64,000 bases of DNA from Flavobacterium kayseriense (GCF_014305095.1 NZ_JACRUI010000003.1:124001-188000); one strand, 5' to 3'; counted from the stretch's first letter, positions 47,487-56,296 are shown. The notes: generated by a model from the letters alone, not told the origin. Made by a program: numbers and translations.

Positions 47487-48658
47487 TTTCTAGAGGTTTT
47501 ATAGTCATATAATAGTGTGCATAGTTCATCCAAAAGGGCAAATAAACGGTTCTCAAAATCAAGATTGGTTTGTGTTATGTTGCTTCCGTCAAAGCGTTTG
47601 CAAATAGTAGGTTCTTCCATTGCTCCATACTCGTTAAACTCATTGTTAATGCTGTCGGTAAGCCTCTCATACAGCCAACCTGTGGTATCTGCTATAAAGG
47701 AGATATACTTTTCCATTCCAACGGTTTCGGAGTCATTCTCATCATTATAGGGGTCTACTTCGGGTCTTGGAGCGTTTCGAAAAATGCTCTCGTGTGGATA
47801 TTGCGTATAGAGAACAAAGGCATCGCAAGCCACTTTTTGACATTCCAAGTCGAATGTATCACGGCTTTTAAAGTGTCTTAAGCGTTGTTCAAATATCTGT
47901 AAATTGATACGGTTGAATAGTTTTTGTTCTATCCGTTCGCCTATCCATTCGGCTTTTACAATCTCTGCAATACAGCTATTTGTTTCTTCGGTATAATCAT
48001 CCTGTTCAATCCAATCGTTCATCATTTCGTACATCCAATACAGATAGCTGTTTTCCTGTCTGTAATAGGGTATATCGGCAATATGATACAGATAACTGCA
48101 AACCGAAACGAGCAATTGAGCCGTCTTTTTACGCTTTGGGTCATTGAGCATTTGAAAGAGTGGAACAATTGGAATATAGTACAGGGTTGTACCTGTGCCG
48201 TATCGTTCCTCGCTTGTAAAAAATGTTTTCTTACTATCCTGTACCAAACGTAAATTATCCCAATTGACATTGTTCTTTTTTAACTTGTTTTCCGCATCCC
48301 ACATAGCCAAAGCTATATTATAGGGATAGCCATAATCTTTCGTTTGTAACGGTTCAATGCCGTAATGTTCTGCAAGTTGGGAAAGGGACTTGTAAAAATC
48401 CCTCTCTATTTTTGCTGTTTTCTTACAAGCTTGTACGGATTGAACTGTTTTGAGTTTTGGCAGAAACGCACACTTTAGAAAACCATTGGCAGCATTGCTA
48501 TCGGTACGGATTTCTGTTTGTCTTTCTGTACTTCGTTTGTGTCTTTGGCTCTCTGCATACATTGTGCGAACTCGCCCAATTGTCGGTGCAGTTGCCGTTG
48601 TGTTTTTTGTTCGGGTATGCTGATAGTTCCCGATAGGATATTGCTTTGCATAGTTCAT
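47483..48658 (-). CDS. PRTRC cassette protein in the F position (unassigned family)
   Basis: A 391-residue soluble protein. The N-terminus is basic and disordered (about 1-65). A mixed helical body has EHYGIEPLQTKDYGYPYNIALAMWDAENKL and FFTSEERYGTGTTLYYIPIVPLFQML, and several Trp/Tyr-rich helices follow (YLYWMYEMMNDWIEQDD). I cannot place it by motif alone. It sits between C and B with a 4-bp overlap into B, where PRTRC protein F stands in other cassettes as I recall, so it is probably the F equivalent. No enzymatic motif is visible. Confidence 0.6.
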   Translation of the reverse strand: MNYAKQYPIGNYQHTRTKNTTATAPTIGRVRTMYAESQRHKRSTERQTEIRTDSNAANGFLKCAFLPKLKTVQSVQACKKTAKIERDFYKSLSQLAEHYGIEPLQTKDYGYPYNIALAMWDAENKLKKNNVNWDNLRLVQDSKKTFFTSEERYGTGTTLYYIPIVPLFQMLNDPKRKKTAQLLVSVCSYLYHIADIPYYRQENSYLYWMYEMMNDWIEQDDYTEETNSCIAEIVKAEWIGERIEQKLFNRINLQIFEQRLRHFKSRDTFDLECQKVACDAFVLYTQYPHESIFRNAPRPEVDPYNDENDSETVGMEKYISFIADTTGWLYERLTDSINNEFNEYGAMEEPTICKRFDGSNITQTNLDFENRLFALLDELCTLLYDYKTSRK

Positions 48659-48675
48659 CGTTTTTAATTTTTGGT

Positions 48676-48894
48676 TTAACCTTTTGTTCCCATTACGCTT
48701 TCCAATTTGTATTCTATCCTATCATCACGGATAATAGGGGCAGATACTTTTGCCGTGGTTAGTATGGGATACGTATTGGCGTAAAAATTCAATACCGCTT
48801 CCACACTCCAACGTGGTTCGGGGTCGGTCAGTCTGATGTCCTGTCCTTTATCTTTAAGTATAAATACTCTTTCTAACTGTGTTGCTAATAACAT
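48676..48894 (-). CDS. PRTRC system protein C
   Basis: A 72-residue protein (MLLATQLERVFILKDKGQDIRLTDPEPRWSVEAVLNFYANTYPILTTAKV...). The short length and the phrase LTDPxPxxSVEAVLNFYAxTYP fit PRTRC protein C. It has a compact alpha/beta size, near that of ubiquitin-like folds, but it lacks a C-terminal Gly-Gly (it ends VMGTKG), so I do not claim it is the ThiF substrate. The terminal single Gly is worth noting. It lies 17 bp before the F-position gene and 17 bp after E. Confidence 0.85.
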   Translation of the reverse strand: MLLATQLERVFILKDKGQDIRLTDPEPRWSVEAVLNFYANTYPILTTAKVSAPIIRDDRIEYKLESVMGTKG

Positions 48895-48911
48895 AACTCT
48901 TGGATTTTGTA

Positions 48912-49448
48912 TTAAACATTAGGTTGCTCTGTCGCAAACAGACCTGTTGAAGAAAATTGGTTTGATAGTTCCGATTTGCGTTTTCGTATCTCGTCCGCTT
49001 TTTCGGGGTAGTCGGTAATTTCGGGTACTTTCATCCACGCATCACGGAATTTGCCTTCTTTTTCCAATTCATCCGCTTTTGCCATTCCCTCTTTAAATTT
49101 CTTGTCTTTGGCTTCCTGTTCCTTTTTCTCTTTTTCGCCTTTTTCCTTTTCCATTGCCGATTGCTTTTTAGCTTCTTCCAACTGTTTCATAAAGGCTTCC
49201 ATATTTACCATTAAACCCGAAGCGGTTTGTAAAGGTGTTGCTATCTGCTGAAAAAATCCCTCATCCAATTCATCTGCTGTTCCCCTTAAATTAAGCGGAG
49301 GTATCAGTTGTTTTGCAGTATCTCCGCATTGTTCGTTTTGGAGAATAACCGATACAATAAGGTTGTTTTCTGCTCCCTTTGCTATGGTTAGGTGCAAATC
49401 TCCTTGTATGTCCATTTGTGCTATCTGATTGAAAAAATTTGTGTTCAT
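48912..49448 (-). CDS. PRTRC system protein E
   Basis: A 178-residue protein. The N-terminal part (about 1-80) has the PRTRC-E pattern FFNQIAQMDIQGDLHLTIAKGAENNLIVSVILQNEQCGD...LIPPLNLRGTADELDEGFF. It is followed by a highly charged coiled coil (about 88-130, Lys/Glu repeats) and a short helical end. It precedes C and follows DUF932 by 93 bp. Its function is unknown. Confidence 0.85.
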   Translation of the reverse strand: MNTNFFNQIAQMDIQGDLHLTIAKGAENNLIVSVILQNEQCGDTAKQLIPPLNLRGTADELDEGFFQQIATPLQTASGLMVNMEAFMKQLEEAKKQSAMEKEKGEKEKKEQEAKDKKFKEGMAKADELEKEGKFRDAWMKVPEITDYPEKADEIRKRKSELSNQFSSTGLFATEQPNV

Positions 49449-49541
49449 CGTTCTAAAATTTAATTGTCCATTTTTTTAATGTCTTCACATTATAAAGTTT
49501 TTTAAAGGCTACCACCATTTAAGACGGTAGCCTAAGGGTAT

Positions 49542-50615
49542 TTAATTAAGGTTTAAGATTTCCGCTCCTTCTGTTGCAAAAGAGGTACACAGTTCAAAAG
49601 CCTTTTGGGTTTTTAGCTGTGCCGTACCACCCATTACAATACTCTGTAGCTTGGCTTCATTATCTTTGTAATTGCGTACATTCTGATAGTATCCTGTCAC
49701 GGCGTTATACGCTCCAAACAAAGTACCTTTGGTTGTTTCCATCTGCTGTGTATCACTAAGCATAGCGTAGGTAAAAGCATCTTCTACTGTGTTTTTGAAC
49801 AAGGTGGAAACTTCATCTTCCGCACCTTTTTTCAATAAATCAAATGTTTCCTTATTTGGACAAAGCGATAATTGGATTAGCTTTTTTACCTCTTGGTCAG
49901 TTACCTTTACTTTAGCCCATTGGTTGAATATGCCCTCTAATTGGTTGCTCAGTGTATTTGCCAATCCCATAACCTTGTGAGCATCATCCAAACGCTGTTT
50001 TGCTCCCGAAGTATGTTTGATGCGTACCACGTTACTCATCGAACGAAGCGAAGCATTAAGGGTGTTTTGGCATACGATTCGGATAGGTGTAAATGCTGCG
50101 GTAATGCTTCCGCTGCCATCGTGCGAAGTAGTCAAAAAAATGTACTTTTCGATAACATCGTCTCCATTGCCTACTCGGATGTAGTCGGGCAGTTTTGCGG
50201 TGATAAAAATGCGCTCCCCGTTGCCCAATGCTCCTGCGGTTTCATATAATATGCCTTCGTCACCGCCTACAATGGCATCGAAGAAATTGAACGCTTCAGG
50301 GTTTTGTACAATGTGGTAATCCTTGCCGACTACTCCCAATACCGCATTGTTATCGGTGCGTATGTTGGCGAAATAGTTAGGTACTTCCAATTCGCTGTTG
50401 CCTATCTCTATGCCGTTAGCCGTTTCGATAATGCCGGAACCTTTTGTAAATAGGGGGCTTTTAGCTACTTCATAGTCTAATCCTGCATGTTTTATCGCTT
50501 CTCCGCTTGTTGGGTATTGCTCCACAATCTGCCCCAATCCGTGCCATGCTTTTTCTTTTACGCTAAAGAATGAATAACGTCCTGTTTCGCTGTTAAAATT
50601 GATATTATGTGCCAT
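49542..50615 (-). CDS. DUF932 domain protein (phage/plasmid-like)
   Basis: A 357-residue protein with the DUF932/TIGR03299-like pattern: start MAHNINFNSETGRYSFFSVKEKAWHGLGQIVEQYPTSGEAIKHAGLDYEV, then NYFANIRTDNNAVLGVVGKDYHIVQNPEAFNF, and IFLTTSHDGSGSITAAFTPIRIVCQNTLNASL. Related proteins occur in phages and plasmids and are thought to act in DNA metabolism; the molecular role is unknown. It is between SSB and PRTRC-E in the same minus-strand series and regularly accompanies PRTRC genes. Confidence 0.88.
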   Translation of the reverse strand: MAHNINFNSETGRYSFFSVKEKAWHGLGQIVEQYPTSGEAIKHAGLDYEVAKSPLFTKGSGIIETANGIEIGNSELEVPNYFANIRTDNNAVLGVVGKDYHIVQNPEAFNFFDAIVGGDEGILYETAGALGNGERIFITAKLPDYIRVGNGDDVIEKYIFLTTSHDGSGSITAAFTPIRIVCQNTLNASLRSMSNVVRIKHTSGAKQRLDDAHKVMGLANTLSNQLEGIFNQWAKVKVTDQEVKKLIQLSLCPNKETFDLLKKGAEDEVSTLFKNTVEDAFTYAMLSDTQQMETTKGTLFGAYNAVTGYYQNVRNYKDNEAKLQSIVMGGTAQLKTQKAFELCTSFATEGAEILNLN

Positions 50616-50660
50616 GATTTTAAAATTTTAAATTGTTAAAAATTATTTAGATGCTCGTTG

Positions 50661-51038
50661 TTAAAACGGGAGATCGTCCTTTGTATCGTCATTGTTGTTT
50701 CCTGTAGAAGCCTGTTCCGCTTCGGTTTTCTTACCGCCCCCGTGAAGCTTGATTTGCGAGGTGTTGAAGTTCAGTCCTGCGTGTGGTTGTCCGTCACTGC
50801 CTGTCCACGCTCTTGCACTCACTTTGCCTGTCAGTTCTACCACCGTGCCTTTTGTGAGTATCTGCGCTACTTTTGGACTAAGCCAATAGGCGCAGTCGAA
50901 ATACGTTGTCTGCTCTATGCGCTCACCCGCTTTGTTTTTGTAGCTGTCGTTGATGGCTACCGAAAAGTTTACTACTGTTTTGCTGTTGGACACGTTGCGT
51001 ACCTGCGCATCCGCTGTCACTCTTCCTGTGATGTTCAT
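50661..51038 (-). CDS. ssb: Single-stranded DNA-binding protein, ICE copy
   Basis: A 125-residue OB-fold SSB: MNITGRVTADAQVRNVSNSKTVVNFSVAINDSYKNKAGER, then TTYFDCAYWLSPKVAQILTKGTVVELTGKVSARAWTGSDGQPHAGLNF. It has a short linker and the acidic tip KDDLPF, which in SSBs recruits partner enzymes. It would protect the transferred strand. It is the first gene of the minus-strand DUF932-PRTRC series, 45 bp ahead of DUF932. Confidence 0.92.
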   Translation of the reverse strand: MNITGRVTADAQVRNVSNSKTVVNFSVAINDSYKNKAGERIEQTTYFDCAYWLSPKVAQILTKGTVVELTGKVSARAWTGSDGQPHAGLNFNTSQIKLHGGGKKTEAEQASTGNNNDDTKDDLPF

Positions 51039-51873
51039 AATTTCTACGATTTTTAGTGATTAATTTTTTTTGAAATTTTATTCGGCAATGTGAGGAGGTG
51101 CTGTTTTGTTTCATCAAATCCATTTGTAATATTTTATTTCTCATTGCTGACATTTTTTTTATTCGTCTAAAGAGCCGGAGTATGCTATGTTTTGTTTCAT
51201 GAGCATAAAAAGGTGAGTGTTTAGCAATAGCAAGGCTTTGATAAAAAATACAACCTGGATGGGTGGAGATTTTTTGGCAAATCTGAAGGACCAGGCCTTG
51301 CTATTGCGTAAAGAACACGGAGTTACCTTTGCTCTTGAAATAAGACAAAAGCATACTGGTTTTTGAATATAAAAATGAAGGGGAAGTAATGATGATTTGT
51401 ATTACTCAAATGCAAATGAGATTAAAATTTGACAAAGGATTAAATATCCTAACTCAATTACAGACCCATCCATTGGATTCAGTATATTCAATCTATAAGC
51501 CGCATTAATTATTTTACCATTATGGCTGAGCTTTGAAATAATAAGGTATTCATAAAATGATCTAAGGTGACGTGGGAAAAGATTGTAATTGATTTGGAAT
51601 AGGAGCGGTAGCGCAACGAGGACATGGAAGATTTAATATGAGGGATTGAAAGAGTGTTTATCAAGCCCTATTTTTATGAATTTTCCATCGTTACCTGTCT
51701 AAAAATAAGTTTGATTCTTGGGTAGAAAACCGGTTAAATTGACCAGCATTTTTTGGCATAAAATCGTATGAAATTGTATGCAGGATTTTATAAGAAAATT
51801 GAAAAATAAGTTTTTACCGTATATAAGTTTATAACTACTTTAGCCAATATTCAAAAAAAGTCAAAAAAACACA
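51039..51873. other. Long intergenic region between ssb and hsdM
   Basis: It contains 835 bp without a gene I can support on either strand. Besides the nested inverted repeat at 51224-51307, there is an 8-bp inverted repeat ATAAAATC/GATTTTAT (51758-51765 with 51784-51791) flanking two GTATG words about 85 bp upstream of hsdM. Two divergent promoters are expected here (ssb-PRTRC leftward, hsdMS rightward). The region is the junction between ICE backbone and the hsd cargo, and DNA of mixed character is expected there. Confidence 0.5.
51224..51307. ncRNA. Nested inverted-repeat element (possible structured RNA) in the ssb-hsdM gap
   Basis: Outer stem: GCAATAGCAAGGC (51224-51236) with GCCTTGCTATTGC (51295-51307), 13 perfect base pairs. 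Inner stems: CCTGG (51254-51258) with CCAGG (51291-51295, sharing one base with the outer stem), and AGATTT (51267-51272) with AAATCT (51279-51284) closing a 6-nt loop. The element is 186 bp upstream of ssb (minus) and about 570 bp upstream of hsdM (plus), so its strand is not decided. It could be an RNA, a two-site operator for the SSB-PRTRC operon, or a small terminal-repeat element. Confidence 0.4.
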
Positions 51874-53466
51874 ATGTCAGACGAACAAAAGAAACTCTTA
51901 GAAACCCAATTATGGGCGATTGCCAATATCCTAAGAGGTAAAATATCAGCCAATCAATTTCAAGACTACATATTAGGTTTTATTTTCTACAAATACCTTT
52001 CGGAAAAATTAGAAAAAAAAGCCAATGAGTTCCTAAAGCCAGATGGAATCGTGTTTAATACTATTGACGAAAATAGTAGTGATGGTAAAGCTGTTTTAGA
52101 AGCGTTAAAAGAAGCCATTGTTGAAGCACTAGGATATTTTCTAAAACCATCCGAACTGTTTACAAATCTTGCAAAAAAAGGAAATGCAAAGGTTATTAAT
52201 CAAGACGATGAAGAGCAAATTCAAAGCACTTTTATTCTCGAAGATTTAGCCAACGTTTTGAACTCTATCGAAAAAAGTACCATGGGTTCTGATAGTCAAG
52301 ACGATTTTGACAACCTATTCTATGATATCGATTTAAACTCTACTAAAATAGGTCGTACCACCAAAGACCGTAACGATGTCATTGTAAAAATACTTACAGC
52401 ATTGGACGAAATTGATTTCGATTTAGACAATACCGAAGGTGATGTTTTGGGTGATGCTTATGAGTATTTGATTGCACAATTTGCAGCAGGTGCCGGACAA
52501 AAAGCAGGAGAATTTTACACACCGCAACAAGTATCGAGTATCTTGGCCAAAATTGTGACTACTCGCAAAAGCAAGTTAAAATCAGTTTATGACCCAACAT
52601 GTGGATCCGGTTCGCTTTTACTTCGTGTGGCACGAGAGGTAGAAGAAGTAGGACATTTTTACGGTCAAGAACAAAACCGTACCACCTACAACTTAGCGCG
52701 AATGAACATGATTTTGCACGATGTGAATTATCATAAGTTCGATATTAAAAACGAAGACACGCTCGAAAAACCGCAACACTTGGATTTTAAGTTTGATGCC
52801 ATTGTAGCCAATCCACCATTCTCAGCAAAGTGGTCTGCAAATCCTATTTTTACAAATGACGAGCGATTTTCGCAATACGGCAGACTGGCACCTGGAACCA
52901 AAGCTGATTTTGCTTTTATCCAACACATGGTGCATCAGTTAGACGATAGCGGTATTATGGCCTGTATTGCGCCGCATGGCGTATTGTTTCGAGGTGCTGC
53001 CGAAGGACATATTAGGAAGTATTTAATTGAAGATTGCAACTACATTGATGCCATTATTGGTTTACCGTCTAACTTGTTTTATGGCACGAGTATTCCAACC
53101 TGTATTTTGGTCTTGAAGAAATGCAAAGAAACGCCAGAAAACATTTTATTCATTGATGCCAGTAATGATTTTGAAAAAGTAAAAAATCAAAACGTACTAC
53201 GTGAATTTGACATTGATAAAATTATTGAAACCTACCAAAACAGGACCGTAATAGACAAATATTCTAACGTAGCAACTCTCGAAGAAGTAAAAGCCAACGA
53301 TTACAACCTGAACATTCCTCGATATGTAAATACTTTTGAAGAAGCCATCTCAATTGATGTAAATGCAGTGGCGGATCAATTGCAAAGCATTGATTTAAAA
53401 ATGAATGAAGTGGATAAAACCATTGTTTCGTTTTGTAGTGAATTAAATATCAAAACTCCTTTTTAA
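51874..53466 (+). CDS. hsdM: Type I restriction-modification system methyltransferase subunit HsdM
   Basis: A 530-residue adenine-N6 methylase subunit. The N-terminal helical HsdM_N domain starts ETQLWAIANILRGKISANQFQDYILGFIFYKYLSEKLE. SAM motif I DPTCGSGSLLLR starts at residue 240, and catalytic motif IV NPPF starts at residue 313. The C-terminal part carries IIGLPSNLFYGTSIPTCILVL. All key motifs are intact. hsdS follows after 1 bp. The genes from here to 61373 are all on the plus strand and look like one imported block. Confidence 0.95.
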   Translation: MSDEQKKLLETQLWAIANILRGKISANQFQDYILGFIFYKYLSEKLEKKANEFLKPDGIVFNTIDENSSDGKAVLEALKEAIVEALGYFLKPSELFTNLAKKGNAKVINQDDEEQIQSTFILEDLANVLNSIEKSTMGSDSQDDFDNLFYDIDLNSTKIGRTTKDRNDVIVKILTALDEIDFDLDNTEGDVLGDAYEYLIAQFAAGAGQKAGEFYTPQQVSSILAKIVTTRKSKLKSVYDPTCGSGSLLLRVAREVEEVGHFYGQEQNRTTYNLARMNMILHDVNYHKFDIKNEDTLEKPQHLDFKFDAIVANPPFSAKWSANPIFTNDERFSQYGRLAPGTKADFAFIQHMVHQLDDSGIMACIAPHGVLFRGAAEGHIRKYLIEDCNYIDAIIGLPSNLFYGTSIPTCILVLKKCKETPENILFIDASNDFEKVKNQNVLREFDIDKIIETYQNRTVIDKYSNVATLEEVKANDYNLNIPRYVNTFEEAISIDVNAVADQLQSIDLKMNEVDKTIVSFCSELNIKTPF

Positions 53467-53467
53467 T

Positions 53468-54628
53468 ATGGAAACACTTCAACCAAAATTAAGGTTTCCA
53501 GAGTTTGAGGGTACTTGGGAGTTTAAAAATTTAAGAGAAATTACCTCACTAATAACTAAAGGTACTACACCAAAGACTTTTTCTGAAAACGGTGTAAATT
53601 TTATAAAAATAGAATGTTTGAATGGTCATAATATAGACACCAGTAAATGTTTGTTTATTGATGAAAAAACACATAACAAAGAGTTAAAAAGATCTATACT
53701 ACAGGAAAATGATTTACTATTTGCTATAGCCGGTGCAACAATAGGTAAATGTACAACTGTAAAAAAAGAAGCTTTACCAGCAAATACAAATCAAGCTCTT
53801 GCCATTATTAGACTAAAAGAAAAAGAAAATAAAGATTATATTTTTCAAATTCTTACATCTGAATGTATGAGTAAATATATTAAAGATAATATTTCTGTTG
53901 GTGCCCAACCAAATTTAAATTTAGAGCAAATTAATTCTTTTTCATTCAGTTATCCATCCCACGAAGAACAAACCCGCATAGCCAATTTCCTCTCATTAGT
54001 AGATGAAAAACTAAATCTTTTAAAAGAAAAAAAATCCCTTTTAGAAGAGTACAAAAAAGGCATCATGCAAAAAATTTTCAACCAAGAAATCAGGTTTAAA
54101 GATGATAAAGGTAATGATTTTGAGGAGTGGGAAAATTTCAAATTAGGAGTATTTGCGAAAATAACTACAGGTTCTTCAAATAGAGAAGATAGTAATTTAG
54201 ATGGGGAATATACTTTTTTTGATAGATCGCAAGATATCAGGTCAAGTGACAGATTTTTGTTTGATGCTGAGGCGATAATTGTTCCAGGTGAAGGTCAAGA
54301 GTTTATTCCTAAATATTTTAAAGGTAAATTTGATTTACACCAACGTACTTATGCAATTATGAATTTTGGAAATAATGATGGTGTGTTTTTGTTTTACTCA
54401 ATAACTCATAATAAAAACCATTTGAATTCTCACGCAGTTGGCTCTACTGTGAAATCATTAAGACTTCCAATGTTTGAAAGTATGCCAATTAATTTACCTT
54501 CATTACGGGAACAAACCAAAATCGCTAATTTCCTTTCGGCAATTGATGAAAAAATAGCATTAGTTTCCAATCAAATACAAGATACCCAAGAATATAAAAA
54601 AGGATTGTTACAGCAAATGTTTGTGTAA
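53468..54628 (+). CDS. hsdS: Type I restriction-modification specificity subunit HsdS
   Basis: A 386-residue subunit with two target-recognition domains (about 1-165 and 205-350). They are separated by the conserved helical spacer EEQTRIANFLSLVDEKLNLL...KGIMQKIFNQEIRF. The matching C-terminal copy is REQTKIANFLSAIDEKIALV...YKKGLLQQMFV. Each TRD reads one half of a bipartite site; the site cannot be derived by eye. The two-copy conserved regions are complete. A near-identical copy of its last 27 bp occurs again at 54898-54924. Confidence 0.93.
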   Translation: METLQPKLRFPEFEGTWEFKNLREITSLITKGTTPKTFSENGVNFIKIECLNGHNIDTSKCLFIDEKTHNKELKRSILQENDLLFAIAGATIGKCTTVKKEALPANTNQALAIIRLKEKENKDYIFQILTSECMSKYIKDNISVGAQPNLNLEQINSFSFSYPSHEEQTRIANFLSLVDEKLNLLKEKKSLLEEYKKGIMQKIFNQEIRFKDDKGNDFEEWENFKLGVFAKITTGSSNREDSNLDGEYTFFDRSQDIRSSDRFLFDAEAIIVPGEGQEFIPKYFKGKFDLHQRTYAIMNFGNNDGVFLFYSITHNKNHLNSHAVGSTVKSLRLPMFESMPINLPSLREQTKIANFLSAIDEKIALVSNQIQDTQEYKKGLLQQMFV

Positions 54629-54639
54629 ATAAAAACACT

Positions 54640-54831
54640 ATGGAAAATAAAAAAATTATCGATTACATTATTTTAGAAATGGAATCAAAAGAGTTTCTAG
54701 TAATTGAGGTTTTAAACAAGATTAAAGAGGGATATCTTCCATTAGGAGGAATTTCATTGGCTGTAGATTCTGGAAAATTGACAGTATTTAAATATTTTGC
54801 TCAGGCTATGGTTAAATACGATGATAAATAA
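54640..54831 (+). CDS. Small DUF1737-like protein inside the hsd operon
   Basis: A 63-residue protein (MENKKIIDYIILEMESKEFLVIEVLNKIKEGYLPLGGISLAV...FAQAMVKYDDK). The YxIxxxxxxxEFxxxVxxxIxxGYxPLGGISxxV...YFAQAMVK pattern fits DUF1737-type small proteins, which have no known function. It lies 11 bp after hsdS and before a duplicated scrap of the hsdS 3' end, so it may have come in with the event that made that duplication. Homologues of this type are seen scattered next to restriction and toxin genes. Confidence 0.6.
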   Translation: MENKKIIDYIILEMESKEFLVIEVLNKIKEGYLPLGGISLAVDSGKLTVFKYFAQAMVKYDDK

Positions 54832-54897
54832 ATGATATCCTAATCCGAAATACTATTAGAATAAAATCTAATTGAAAAATTGGATGATAAAAATGTA

Positions 54898-54924
54898 TTG
54901 TTGCAGCAAATGTTTGTGTAAATA
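54898..54924 (+). repeat. Duplicated 3' tail of hsdS (27 bp)
   Basis: TTGTTGCAGCAAATGTTTGT and the following TAA stop repeat the hsdS end at 54605-54631 with 26 of 27 bases identical. It encodes LLQQMFV-stop, the last seven residues of HsdS, but has no gene in front of it. It sits 293 bp after the original, with the DUF1737-like gene between the two copies. This is the scar of an insertion or of recombination at hsdS. Confidence 0.8.
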
Positions 54925-54956
54925 CTTCGAGATTTATCAATAATCTCGAAGTATTT
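54920..54956. promoter_or_regulatory. Palindrome 1, upstream of fic (operator or attenuator candidate)
   Basis: Perfect 15-bp inverted repeat AAATACTTCGAGATT (54920-54934) with AATCTCGAAGTATTT (54942-54956) and a 7-nt loop. Its core TTCGAGATT-N7-AATCTCGAA recurs upstream of hsdR. TATATTTG at 54959-54966, just after it, fits the Bacteroidota -7 box TANNTTTG, and fic starts at 54990. The palindrome would therefore cover the upstream part of a fic promoter. Confidence 0.7.
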
Positions 54957-54989
54957 ACTATATTTGAACTCTTTAATAATACTGTTAAG

Positions 54990-56294
54990 ATGGAAGATGC
55001 ACCGAAAATGATTTTTAATCAAAAAATATTTGCACTGGCAAATAAACCAGATGTGGTTGTTAAGATAAAAGAAATTAATAACGAGTATTTATATTGGGAT
55101 AAAGTAAAATATAAAAAAATATTAGATTTAGATCCTATACAACTTTGGTCTGCCGTAAAAATGGCAAGAGCGGTAAATTACAAAAATATCTCTTTTGGTA
55201 GTTATCAATTTAATTATGTGACTACTGATTATATTCAAAAAATACTTCACTATTTTGATATGAATATCGGTGGTTATATGGGAGCAAATAATGTTGTTCC
55301 AGATGCTGATAAAACTAGATATTTGGTAAGTGCTATTATGGAAGAAGCTATCTCTAGTAGCCAGATAGAAGGAGCCAATACTACCCGTAAAAAAGCTAAA
55401 GAAATGCTTCGTAAAGAAGTAAAACCAAAGACCAAGTCAGAACAAATGATTGTAAATAATTATGTTACAATCAAACACATCACACAAAATCGCAATGACG
55501 ATTTAACCCCTGAAAAATTGTTATACGTTCACGGACTAATTGCTTGTGATACATTAGACGATAAAAAAGAGGAAGGCGCATTTAGAATATCTGATGATGT
55601 ACAAGTTGTCAATCATATTGATGGCGAAGTCGTGCATACACCTCCTAGCCATAAAGAACTGGAAATATTAATTAAAGACTTATGTGACTTTTTTAATGCT
55701 GATAGTAAAGAAACTTTTATGCACCCTATCCTTAAAGCAACTACTATTCATTTTATGATTGGTTACATTCACCCTTTTACAGATGGAAATGGTAGAACGG
55801 CGCGTGCCTTGTTTTACTGGTATTTATTAAAAAAAGGATATTGGCTTACAGAGTATTTATCTATTTCAAAGATTATTCAGGATACTAAAAATCAGTACGA
55901 GAAAGCCTATTTATATACCGAAGCAGATGCCAATGATTTGACTTACTTTATGACCTATCATTTAAAGGTGATGGACAAATCGTTCGAAGCATTAAAAGAA
56001 TATATTCAACTGAAACAAAAAGAAAATTTACAAATTGCAAGTTTTGTTAGAATTCCAAATGTTAATGAACGTCAAGCGCAATTATTAAAAATACTATACG
56101 ATGAACCAGAAAGTATTTTTACTGTAAAAGAAGTAGAGAATAGATTTTTAATATCAAATTTTACAGCACGAACTGATTTGTTAGGTCTCGTAAATCTTGA
56201 CTTTTTAGATATAATTCAAGTCAATAAAGTGAAACAAAACTTTGTGCGTTCTGAAAAATTCTTAGTATTATTAACCAAATATAAAATTAAATAA
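54990..56294 (+). CDS. fic: Fic family protein (class II) with C-terminal winged helix, between hsdS and hsdR
   Basis: A 434-residue Fic protein, of a family that usually transfers AMP to proteins. The inhibitory helix motif S-x-x-x-E-G is present (Ser123 to Glu127-Gly128 in SSSQIEGAN). The catalytic motif HPFTDGNGRTAR starts at His261. An N-terminal Fic_N-like part (about 60-115) precedes these. Residues about 350-434 (NERQAQLLKILYDEPESIFTVKEVENRF...FTARTDLLGLVNLDFL) look like a winged helix that can bind DNA. Identical-core palindromes lie upstream of this gene and upstream of hsdR, so the protein may repress itself and hsdR. Fic genes inside type I operons are known; the function there is not settled. 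Confidence 0.92.
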   Translation: MEDAPKMIFNQKIFALANKPDVVVKIKEINNEYLYWDKVKYKKILDLDPIQLWSAVKMARAVNYKNISFGSYQFNYVTTDYIQKILHYFDMNIGGYMGANNVVPDADKTRYLVSAIMEEAISSSQIEGANTTRKKAKEMLRKEVKPKTKSEQMIVNNYVTIKHITQNRNDDLTPEKLLYVHGLIACDTLDDKKEEGAFRISDDVQVVNHIDGEVVHTPPSHKELEILIKDLCDFFNADSKETFMHPILKATTIHFMIGYIHPFTDGNGRTARALFYWYLLKKGYWLTEYLSISKIIQDTKNQYEKAYLYTEADANDLTYFMTYHLKVMDKSFEALKEYIQLKQKENLQIASFVRIPNVNERQAQLLKILYDEPESIFTVKEVENRFLISNFTARTDLLGLVNLDFLDIIQVNKVKQNFVRSEKFLVLLTKYKIK

Positions 56295-56296
56295 AC

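Noticed and set aside
47517..48253. Plus-strand frames opposite the PRTRC F-position gene
   Set aside because: They are overlapping shadows in several frames without family features, while the minus-strand frame is coupled by overlaps to known PRTRC genes.
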